Shown: positions 1-10,079 of the stretch, piece by piece
Layout: each line of letters begins with the position of its first letter
How positions within the stretch are numbered: position 1 is the first letter of the stretch
From: Anagrus nilaparvatae
Taxonomy: Eukaryota > Arthropoda > Insecta > Hymenoptera > Mymaridae
DNA length: 64,000 nt
Direction of reading: 5' to 3'
NCBI GenBank assembly: GCA_022575985.1
Contig: JAKSXM010000137.1
Span: forward strand, 12,852,001-12,916,000
Translations under genes and position numbers: made by a program
The notes under the pieces: model-generated
Told to the model about the DNA's origin: nothing
Databases searched by the model: none
The model's input: only the letters and a program-made list of their open reading frames with translations

Positions 1-152
1 TGTGTAATGCTTGATCTTTCAAGAATCGTGAATTGCAATTTTTTATCAGTAATTCTATTACCTTTATAATCAATAAAATGAATACCCACATTTGGACCAA
101 AACGCTCAACTTTTAAATTAATAACAAAATTTAGTTTCGAAAATTCTTAACT
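1..152 (-). other. Unassigned open frame at left edge
   Basis: On the minus strand a frame stays open for about 50 codons, from just after a stop near 152 to the window edge. The base composition is less AT-biased than its surroundings and the reading has a mixed, protein-like make-up (for example VERFGPNVGIHFIDYKGN). There is no ATG in frame and only a weak AG that could serve as an acceptor. It does not resemble the next expected exon of the GABA receptor gene at 1536-1720. It could be a transposon remnant or chance. Confidence 0.2.
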
Positions 153-224
153 CATTTCTTCTTCATTATTCGTTTTCAAGATATAATACTACCTTAAAGC
201 TAGAACCTTAATTTAAGGTTTCTT

Positions 225-641
225 ACTATTATGTCTAAAAAATGATTTTCAAATTTTGAAGCTTGTACAAAATTTTAAGACATATAAAACCTATTTTCAT
301 TGAAAATTGTCATTTTGGCATCAATTTAAAAATTGGGTATTTCTGGCCAAAAATGAGTTTATTGATTTTAGCGGTATGAGAATTACTGATAATAAATTGC
401 GGTTTACGGGCCCGTAAGCCCGGGCTCAAAAGCAGATTTTTACAGAAAAAAATAAGATCAACCAGAAGTTGACAGGCTAAGAAACAAGAAAACAGCGATT
501 TTTTAAAAATAGTCTAAAATTCACTATCTTATAATATGGATTTCTGCGTTTCCATGAATGAAAGGTAGGGGTGGATTTTTTCGGCATAATAATCATTTTC
601 TGTATTTTGGTGTTGCAAATGTAGTGAATTCCCCTTGTTAG
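225..641. repeat. Degenerate copy of the 13.6-14.6 kb foldback family
   Basis: This stretch aligns by eye to one arm of the foldback at 13641-14640. Shared phrases include 'gaagcttgtacaaa', 'gataataaattgcggtttacgg' (split here at the limit of identity), and the end 'gaattccccttg' matching 'gaactccccttg'. It has diverged and no opposite arm is visible. Positions 1-224 and 642-1249 otherwise hold only AT-rich sequence. Confidence 0.6.
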
Positions 642-1249
642 TACGGTATTTTAATAATAAATATTTTGCGAATTTATTTATATAAACTGCAGCTTATAAT
701 AAATAATACAACGTATTGAATTATAGTTCCTAAAAATCGATGAATTTATGTATTATTTATTTTAACAATGGATTTTCAAAACTATAACATACATGCAATT
801 TTATTGAATTTTTTTTTTTTTTTGCTTTCAGTATTTTGTTGCTGTCTTTTTTTTCGTAAATTCGATAAGAAAATAAAAAGTAAATTTAACAAAATTTAGT
901 TTTTTTCATAATTTTTTTTTTTCTTTTTTATAGAGAATACATGATTTTTGTATTTTTTTATATTTTCGAAATATAAAAAGTATATATACAAAAGCTACTT
1001 AAAAATTTGTTTATAAAATTCATATTTTTATCTGACACTATTTTTTCTGTTTCGTTACAAAAGATTAAAGTTATCAAATATATTTTTTACACTCGATAAA
1101 ACATATTTTTATAATAAAATTCTAGGAATAAAAGAATCTAAAAAATTTTTTATAATATTTTTTGGAAGCAAAATATTTATTTACTTTTCAATATATTACA
1201 TTTTTTTAAATTTTAAGACTAAATAATCAAATTCAATGTTTGAAATTCA

Positions 1250-1500
1250 TAAAACTATTAAATCGTTACTCAGTGACGAATATCACATATTCTTTACTCA
1301 CTAATTTTTAATAAGCCTTGGGAAATTTATGGTATAAATAAAGAAAATTTTTTTTTTATAAAATTGTAAAATATTATAAATTTTTAGCCTTGATAATGAA
1401 GACTGAAAGTCTTCGAAATCTGGGCAATTTATTGAAAAAATATAGGAAATAATTTTTAGCTCAAAAATCAAATATTTTTATTTAATAATAATAAAAAATT
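1250..1500. repeat. Dispersed repeat shared with 51195-51460
   Basis: This segment is found again, inverted, in the loop of the foldback at 50493-52110. The shared marks are a perfect hairpin 'gaagactgaaagtcttc', the phrase 'agccttgataatgaag', and 'actgagtaacg'-like sequence at the far end. The two copies differ by substitutions and small indels. No coding frame is present. Confidence 0.6.
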
Positions 1501-1535
1501 GTTAGCTCAAGAATCAAGTATTTTTACTTAATTAC

Positions 1536-1720
1536 CTTGTCCATGAGTAGGCAATTGATTATTTTCATAATTCATTAATAGATTTTCTAAAATTATTGTA
1601 ATATTTTTGGATAAAGCATCTTTTCTTTCAATATTGCCAACCGAATTGATTGAAATAGTTGGTTTAATGATAAGAGAACTTCTATTTTTACAAGTTCCAA
1701 AGCTCATGAAAATCATCAAT
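1536..1720 (-). CDS. Exon of a GABA-gated channel alpha-type subunit (Grd/CG8916-like)
   Basis: A 185-nt exon read leftwards. It follows a good acceptor (pyrimidine-rich tract and TTTACAG, AG at 1722-1721) and ends at donor G|GTAAT (GT at 1535-1534). Its frame includes NITIILENLLMNYENNQLP and then THGQG. This resembles the first helix of insect Cys-loop GABA receptor subunits (N-[VI]-T-x-I-L-x-x-L-L-x-x-Y) before the beta core. NIT is also an N-glycosylation sequon. The acceptor implies an upstream exon with the signal peptide at higher coordinates, which I could not find. Later exons should lie beyond position 1. It faces away from Lcch3. The family call rests on this short motif, and the choice between Grd and CG8916 is uncertain. 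Confidence 0.5.
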
Positions 1721-3539
1721 CTGTAAATAAAATAAAATTTATTTTAATATCACATTTTAATATGCATGAGATTTTTGAAATTAGATTATATGATATAAAT
1801 TTTCTAATTATTAATTTAATGGAATTTGACATGTGTTAAAGCTAAGAGAGTAAATGAGATCATGTACATATTAATAAATGTCTAGTTATAATCTAATGAC
1901 CAATTCCAATTTAACTTTCAGCTTTATGAACAGGTCAAGACTTATTACCTTGTAAATTATATAATTTATTCAAAATAATTCAATAGATTATTGGGTTAAA
2001 AAAAGAGCTTGTATTGCTAAATTTATTTTTTAAATAAATTTTTAATTCTTATACAAAAAAAAAATTAATTTTTCTTTGGACGAGTAAAAACTTTAAGCTC
2101 TTTAAAAAAACCTGAGATTTGCTTCAAAAAGAATAGTTTTACTTAAAATATAATGGAAATCATCAAGGTACTAATAATCAGACTAACAAAAGTATGTCTT
2201 AAAATTGTCATTTTTTTTTTATTAGCTCTTTTTAGAGAACCTTTAACTTATAAACACTGAAGCCCTTATAGGGCTAGCATGGAAGCTTGTTTCATAAAAA
2301 TGAAAAAGGTGTTCATGACAGATTTTCAAGCTCTTCAAAGAGACCTGATCGCAGTAGTGCTCTTGTCTCGTAATTGAGCGATTTCTAGTTTTGGCAATGA
2401 TTTTTAACGAAAAATTTCAGCTATCTATGGGTAGCTCTCTGGATCTTGTTTTCAGTATAGAATCTACTTATAAAAAATTAGGTTTTATGACAAAGATAAG
2501 ATCCGCCACAGGGTAGTAGAGGGGGAAATTTTTCTGTAAAATTGTAAAACTGAAAATCAACTTCAATTAAAGCATTAGGTATGCTACAGTTACTATCCAG
2601 GCAGCGGATCCGCTTGATGCCCAATTTATATCTAATGGCTTATCCAGAAAACTTTCGCTGGGAGAGCGAAGCACTCCGAAAAAATTGACGCATTTTTATA
2701 AAATATTTTAAACTTAGGTAAATGAAATATATAAGAAATATATTATTCTTCGATTCTCAGAGTGGGGTAGCAAGAGTTATTTTTCTCATAACCTCGTTGG
2801 GTCCGCCACTGAATTTCGAATGTATTTATTTGTTGAAATAAGTTTTGGTATTTAATAAAACAGTAAGTTTAAAATCCATATAAAGTATAATTTTAAATAA
2901 CTTATTATTAATAAAAATACTAGAAATAAAAACTCTACAATAAGAATTAAAAATATTTATTTTAAATAAAACATTAAAGTACATTTAAATGATATTGAAG
3001 CTAAAAATAAATATATTTAACTTTAATCGAACTAGGATAAGATGCTTCGTAAGAAATCGACCAAGTAGAGAATAAAATCGACTACTTTTAATATACTATG
3101 ACTTTTCAAGTAGTCTCTGTCGGTCGAGAGTTCGCTGATGCAGCTTGAATTGTCAGATTTTACATGAATTCATGTTATAATATAAAATTGAACACTTCTT
3201 TTTTGTTGAGAAAAAAAAAATGTCATCCCATTTACATAAGCTAATGTACTTTACAATCTCTTTTGAGCATAATAAAAAAAAACGTATACTGTTAATTCAC
3301 ATAGAAGTTGAAACGTCATAGATTTTAAAATTTTTTTATTAGCTTTATAATTATAATATACTTACTTAACTTATTAAATGTATTTTTATATTTTATGATA
3401 GGAATTGATTAATATTTATAATTTACATAATATTTATGTAATACTAAAACTTTTATGCATAGAATTTTATTGAAAAAAAAAAAATAGGTACCTACTACCC
3501 TGTATAAAATTTTTACCATAATATAACCATATTTATTTT
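1721..3539. other. Non-coding, no recognised feature
   Basis: AT-rich intergenic or first-intron sequence of the leftward receptor gene. Around 2250-2830 the composition is more balanced (phrases such as 'gatccgccacagggtag' and 'gggtccgccactgaat'), which suggests an old, unidentified repeat. No open frame of note was seen. Confidence 0.5.
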
Positions 3540-3950
3540 AACATGGAACATGTTTATAGGGAGAGGATGCCTCAAGAACTTGAAAATTAAAGGGGGGTTA
3601 AATTTGTTCAATTTAAGGGAGGGAGGGTCAAATGGTACTTAGAATAATTTTATTTTAGGGACTTTGAAAAATCTGAGCTTAGGGACTTAGAATAATACAG
3701 GTTTATGGACTTACAATAATATTGATTCAGCGACTTAGAATAATTCAGGTGTAATTTTTATTTAGGGACTTGGAATAGTTCAGGTTTAAGGACTCAATAT
3801 CTAGTAATGGTGATAGTTACAAATTATAAAAACAGCGAATTGTATTGCAACGTTGCGTAGCATTTGCATTGTACCTAGCCCTCAGCTGGAAGTAAACATG
3901 TTCCATGCATTTAGGTTGTGTTTACACAAACCGGTTATAAGTTTTTTTTT
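3540..3950 (+). repeat. Family A repeat, full-length copy
   Basis: Starts at 'aacatggaacatgtttatagg' less one base and ends 'acaaaccggttataagttttt'. Between the ends are G-rich blocks and then several divergent units of the form 'tttagggacttagaataattcag' (period about 25-35 bp). The near-terminal palindrome GGAACATGTT / AACATGTTCC appears at both ends. This copy fixes the limits used for the other family A entries. No coding capacity and no clear target duplication were seen. Confidence 0.75.
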
Positions 3951-5228
3951 TTTTTTTTTTTAATATTTATATGTTTTAATGCATTATTATTTTTTAAAAT
4001 TTGATAAACTTATAGTTTGAAATCAGCTAAACTTTTTTTTAAAAATCAAAACATCTTATAAGCTAAAAAAGAGTAAAATTTTGAATCAGTAGCTTTTATA
4101 TTTTTGGGAATTTTTAATATCTATTTTGTATTCTTTGGATTAGATTTATATTAGTATCAATAGCACTACCACACCCTAATATACCATGTGATATAATGGA
4201 ATGAAATAATTAAAATATATTTAAGTTTATGTAACAAAAACATAACAAATCTAGTCCTTTCCAGAAGATGACCAATTGATCAAATATATGTTTTTTCCAG
4301 CCAATGTATTGATCAATTATAATACCCAGATATTTGGTGGATTCAAGATTTAAATCCAAAATTCAAAAGTAAAAAATATTGTAAAAATAAATTTTTTTTT
4401 AAAGTAGGTATATGTAATAAATAAAATCTTTATTATTTTTTTTGTTTGAAATTCAACAAAAATATTTCATTTAAGAATAAAACCTTTTCTCATCATGTCA
4501 GAGTCAACTAATCTAAAATTTTTAGAGTACTATTTATATCATTTACCCCAAAAACGTTTTCAACTATACTTTGAGCATCAAAAATTTTAAAGAAATTGAA
4601 CATGGTTTCTCGCTTTCAATTCAGTAGCAAACGTAAATAATATTGTACGAGGTATACGTGAGAACTGACCAGTTGACGTGATAAGTGACAAAAATTTTTA
4701 AGATATATATATAGAAAACATTTATATATAAATTTATAACATTTTTCACATTTTTCTCAATATACGTTTTTATATTCTTTACGTATGTGATATATAAAAT
4801 TTTAAGTAGACTAAAGTTATTTATTACATTTTTAACACTCCTTTTTTTTTCTTCATTTTATTACATTGATTTACAGATAAAAATTTAGTTTTTATATCGA
4901 TACAAATATTTTTGCTAAGTATTTATATGAATTTAATTCAATCACAAAAGAGACAATTTTAAATTATTTAAGACGTTCATGGTATGGTAGAAATACTATA
5001 ATTTAATTTAATAGTTATAGAAGCCAACGATTTGGGGCAAACTTTTTTTATGGCCCAGGGTCTTATAGTATTTTTGTGTCAGTGGCGAGGAAACACGGGT
5101 TTCCCGGACGCACTGTGATCGGGAAATACATCCTTTTGGGCTGCTAAACAATAAAATCCATTTTTCGTATTTATGCTTATTTTCCAGGGCCAGTTCCAAA
5201 AAATTTGTAATCAGCGAACCTAAAAGAG
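3951..5228. other. AT-rich sequence with a weak repeat trace
   Basis: Mostly AT-rich with no gene. About 5083-5170 resembles the hairpin-bearing family at 52779-52997 ('gcgaggaaacacgggtttccc'). Nothing else stands out. Confidence 0.4.
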
Positions 5229-5318
5229 AACAGGTAAACATGTTCCATGTTCGTTTTTTGTTTCAACACGCAAGTAGAAGCATCAAAGTTTCATAACCAT
5301 CATAACCAGTTATAAGTT
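5229..5318 (+). repeat. Family A, terminal fragment
   Basis: Only the right end of a family A copy: 'aaacatgttccatg' through 'aaccagttataagtttt'. It abuts directly the left end of the next copy at 5319, so the two lie head to tail. Confidence 0.6.
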
Positions 5319-6792
5319 TTGGAACATGTTCATAAAGGGGGTGGGTACCTGAAAATGTTCCTTTTAGTAGGGGGGTGAAAAATTGACGTTTTAAGGGGGG
5401 GTCAAATGGATTTAGAATTTTATCGATTTTGGGAATTTTTGGAAATAATTTTGATTTAGGGATTTAAAATAATTTTTAGGGACTTTAGGTTTATGGATTT
5501 ACTAGTACAATTTAAATTTAGAGACTTAATAACTTATGCTCTAGGACTTATTAGTCAAAGCGCCAGCAATGTTAAATGCATCCAAAAATTTTTTCAGCAC
5601 TAGAATGGATGCACCTCATTGAAACTTATGTATTTTTGGTCGCTGAAACCGATTTTGAAGGTTTCATCCATTTTCGGATGGCCAGTTTTGAGTAATGGAC
5701 GCTATATACTCAAAAATCGGCGAAAAATTAGCAAGATTGGTAATATCTTGGAAACAATGGCTAATTGAGCCTATTTTGGGTACCCCAATAAGGTTTTCGG
5801 GGTCACTGATCACGATTTTGAAGACAGATTTATAAAAAACAAAATGGCGGACTCAAAATGGCGTGTTTCTAACCTCAGAAACGGCGATTTATGCTGTTTT
5901 AAGCATATTTACGTTGTCTAATAAGTTTTTCGGACCAGTTATAAAGATTCTGAGGTAATATTTTTAATTTTCAAAATAGCGGGCTAAAAATGGCAAATTC
6001 ATAACCTCAAAATCGACAATAAATGCTATTTTAAGCATTAAAACGTGTTACATTTTAAGATTTTGGGGTCGGTGATTTCGATTCTGAGGTTTAAATGATT
6101 AAAATAGTTCTTATTGTCGATTTTGGGGTTAGGAATCCGCCATTTTTAGCCCGCTATTTTGAAAATTAAAAATCTGACCTCGGAATCGTGATCACCGACC
6201 CCAAAAACTTAAAATGTAACACATTTTAAAGCTTAAAATAGCAGTTATTATCGATTTTGAGGTTAGGAATCCGCCATTTTTAGCCCGCTATTTTGAAAAT
6301 TAAAAATATGACCTCAGAATCTTTATAACTGGTCCGAAAAACTTATTAGACAACGTAAATATGCTTAAAACAGCATAAATCGCCGTTTCTGAGATTAGAA
6401 ACACGCCATTTTGAGTCCGCCATTTTGTTTTTTATAAATCTGTCTTCAAAATCGTGATCAGTGAGCACGAAAACCTTATTGGAGTACCCAAAATAGGCTC
6501 AATTAGCCATTGTTTCCAAGATATTACCAATCTTGCTAATTTTTCGCCGATTTTTTAGTATATAGCGTCCATTACTCAAAACTGGCCATCCGAAAATGGA
6601 TGAAACCTTCAAAATCGGTTTCAGCGGCCAAAAATACATAAGTTTCAATGAGGTGCATCCATTCTAGTGCTGAAAAAATTTTTGGATGCATTTAACATTG
6701 CTGGCGCCTTGACTAACATGTTAATACTGTTATAAGTAAATATTTTCCATGCTCGCTGTTTTTGTAAATATACAAACCAGTTATAAGTTTTT
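5319..6792 (+). repeat. Family A copy interrupted by a foldback
   Basis: Left end 'ggaacatgttcataaaggggg' (less one base) at 5321, core units 'gatttagggatttaaaataat' to about 5550, then the foldback at 5551-6716. The right end resumes with 'ttaatactgttataagtaaatattttccatg' (in parts) and closes 'aaccagttataagtttttt' near 6792. The uninterrupted copy at 20731-20992 shows the expected join. Confidence 0.65.
5551..6716. mobile_element. Foldback element of about 1.17 kb
   Basis: A nearly perfect palindrome. The left end reads TTAGTCAAAGCGCCAGC and the right end is its inverse with one change (GCTGGCGCCTTGACTAA). The arms match almost throughout and meet around 6100-6130. Inside each arm are sub-repeats with 'aaaatggcg' and the recurrent 'ggtcactgatcacgatttt' phrase. 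There is no open frame, so it would be a non-autonomous element. It sits inside a family A copy. A 2-3 bp TA/TAA-type target site is possible but not resolved. Confidence 0.8.
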
Positions 6793-8640
6793 TATTCTCA
6801 GGTCTTATCAGAAGCCTTAGTTTATCAATAAATTTTTATTTGATTAAATTTGTTTTTAAGGAAACCAAATAAAATAAACAAATAAAGTTTTAATTAATTT
6901 ACAATCGTATATTACTTTTTCTAAAAAAAAAAAAAAAATATTTTAAAGAAAAATATACTGTATTAAATATAAATATTATTAAATGATCCATTTACTATTG
7001 AATTCAATTTTGTACCCTTAGTAAGTATTATTTAGAAAACCCCTTTACTTATTTGTTATTAAAATGAGATGTGGCCACAAGTAAAGAATTTTAAAATAAT
7101 AATTTTTTTCTACATAGATCCCATACGACCAGTTTGTTATTCTAATGAAATATGTTAATTGAAGGTCAGTCTTGTTCTATACCCAAATGATTAAAGGTAA
7201 TCGATCGAAATTTAAATTAAAGTAAGAATATATGCTTTAGATACAAAATTTCATTTAACTTTCAAAATCAAATTTAAACATAAATATTTATCAAAATATA
7301 CATTTAATTAAAATAACTTTATTTAATAATAAATTTTGTAATTCAAAATATTTTAATTTATTATTGATATATGTAAGCTTTGAACTTAAAATTACATATT
7401 ACCTATATGACCAAAATTTAAATTTTTCTGTGCTTATCTGATACTTAAGGCATCATTTTTTTTTTTTAATGAAAGTTTGTTATATTTAAAAAAAAATAAC
7501 TGCATTTTTAAATTATTTATAAAAAAAGCAACAGTTTATACCAAAAAGATGGCGCGTAACGCAAAAAGTAACAAAATAATATATCCTCATGATCCTGGAA
7601 AAACTATTCTTTATTATCTTAATTAATTGCGTTAACTTTGTGCCAAATCATTTGTACTATTTTATCAAACTGGACATTCAAAAAAATGTCCTTAAACGAA
7701 AATTTGGAATTTTTTTTCGCGTATTAGCATTTTCTTAATTTTCAGAGATTGTAAGATAATACCATCTTAAAGGTATTTTACGAAAATTTTTGCTTTTTTG
7801 GATCTAATCGTCCTGGACTATGCAATGTTAACTACTTTTGGTCTTAAATTTAATAAAAATTCTTCATTCTTGAGCTAACAATTATCTATATTTATGCAAT
7901 AACTGGGTATAAATCGTTAATAAAAAAAATAATTTTTTTAAAATTACTTTAAGGATGTAGGATTCAAATACAAAAAAGTTTTTTAGAGGCAAGCAATAAA
8001 TTTTTTGTTTAATATGGCTCCTACTTTCATCAAAAGTTCAGTACTTCCTCCCGTAATAATTAATTGTTTTCAGGAAAAAAAATCTTTAATTAATAACTTA
8101 AATAAATTTACTTAAGCTATTACCAAGAAACAAAGTAAGGTAAATGGCTTGAAAATTCATATTTGACAAATGATGTTTTTGTTAGTGAAAATCTAAAGAA
8201 TAACAAGCTAAAAGTTTTGAATCGTAAAGTAATTTAATCACTTTGTGAAATAAAAAAAAATTATACATAAGTTATTTTTTGAATTTATACTTTAGTTTTT
8301 AATTTTTCTCAGAAAATTCATTTTCTTTGATGCTTTACTCATGAAAATTTCCTGTAAGGTATGAATGTTTTTGTTAATACTTTCAAGAAAATCTTCGCAA
8401 TGTGTACACTAATTTAAAACTACTTTTATTCTTTTACAATGTTAATTAATTTTTAGTAAAATAAGTACCTTAGCTTACAAGAGAACTGGTATAATATTTT
8501 CCAAGATATTGTTTAAAAGAAAAATAAAATAAATAGAAGGAAGTTTTTAAGGTGATTTAGGATAGATTTTTTGCTTCTTATCTGGCGAAAATTCGTTATT
8601 TTTTAAGAGCCTTTGACAGTATATTTGATGTATTTGAACC
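6793..8640. other. AT-rich non-coding sequence
   Basis: Long A and T runs, no frame that looks coding and no repeat match found by eye to other parts of the window. Confidence 0.5.
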
Positions 8641-9115
8641 TTTTTTTTTCAGATTGCTGATCACGAATTTTGGGGACTTAAAAAATTAATATTTCACCCT
8701 AAGCACTACCCTTAAAAAGGGTTTTTTTGCTATTCAGAAACTTTCAGTGTCAAGATTTGGCCCACATGAGTTTTTTGGATCGCTGATTACGAATTTTAGG
8801 AGAAGTTTTTGATAATTTAAGGATGAAGCGCCGATTTTCAGTAGACAAGACACCGAAATTCGTGATCAGCGATTCAAAAAACCTATTTGGACCAAATCTG
8901 GACACTTAAAGTTTAAATGCATCAAAATGACCCCTTATTAGGAGTAGTTTTTGCAAATTTAAGGGTGCTCCGTACATTTTTCGCAGAAAAAACCCCAAAA
9001 TTCTTGATCAGTGACCCATAAAACCTATAGCAAACCAAATCTGATGATGGCCGGAAACTTTACACCCTAAAGCGTATATTGACTGGAGTAAATATCCAAA
9101 AGGGTAAACATCCCG
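8641..9115. repeat. Repeat rich in the 'GCTGATCACGAATTTT' phrase
   Basis: Contains four copies of the phrase: direct at about 8651-8675 and 8771-8800, inverted at about 8853-8880 and 8993-9027. They are separated by blocks mentioning 'cacccttaaa..aaaagggt'. The layout is a loose inverted repeat centred near 8830. No coding sequence was seen. Confidence 0.55.
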
Positions 9116-10079
9116 GTCACGTTTAAAAATGTCAAAGAACAAAATCAACATTAAGTAGAGGATCAAGATCTATAATTTTCATTTTGAAATTACCTGAAAA
9201 TTATTTTGACAACAATACAAAGATACGTCATTAAAAACCATATAAATTTAATATGAAACATATAATTTGAAAAATATATAAACATTTATAACCACAAACA
9301 AAATTAAATGCTCGAAATAACTGGCAAATTCTATGCATTGACATTTTATTAAACTGCTAAATTTCTAAAAGGATTGCATTGTTATTTAATGACCGTACTT
9401 TAAAATGACATGACACTTTTGAAATTCTAAGAAATTGTATTCAGACATTTACAGTTAAACTGCATGTATGCAAATACCTACAATCTTTATTTACATTAAA
9501 ATAACATTCATTTAAATTTAATTATAATAATTTATTAAATTATTTTCATTAATGATAATAAATTTATTTGTAGCAAAAATTTAATATTTTTTTTCTGCTT
9601 CGAATATACAGCAAAAAATCCTCTTTATTATATTTCTTAAAATACTATTTTCTTATATATATATTATTTACTTCATGTTTCATCTTATTAAGACCAAGAA
9701 AATAAACTTTTCTTTTAAAACTAAATTAAGAACTGAATAAGGTTCATTTTAAAATTTACTTATTTCTGCATTATGATTTCTTGAATAATTATTTCAATTT
9801 ATTTTGTACTTTTAGAGTCTTACTAAGCTTTATTATTTTAAATGTTTAAAACTTTTTTTTTTATTTATATAATTTAATTTATATGGGATAGTTCATGTTA
9901 TGTGTACAATTTTTCCTTGTGGCTTACTTTAGCAGAATTCAATTTTTTTTCGCAAGTGAATAGGTAGCTTAAACTAGAAGAAATGTTTAGATATAAAAAA
10001 CTACTACTAGTATTTTTTTTACTACTACTAGTATTCAAATAACTTGGCACAGGTATGATAAATGATTTTGATTGAGTAA
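9116..10079. other. AT-rich flank of the BEL/Pao remnant
   Basis: No gene and no LTR recognised. At about 10002-10035 'actactactagtatt' occurs twice 20 bp apart. The minus-strand frame that continues from the integrase into 9898-10079 has lost similarity to pol and is serine-rich, so it is probably beyond the element's preserved part. Confidence 0.4.

Noticed and set aside
9898..10079. Continuation of integrase to the end of the open frame
   Set aside because: After PVPSYLN the reading becomes serine-rich and loses similarity to pol; treated as flank.
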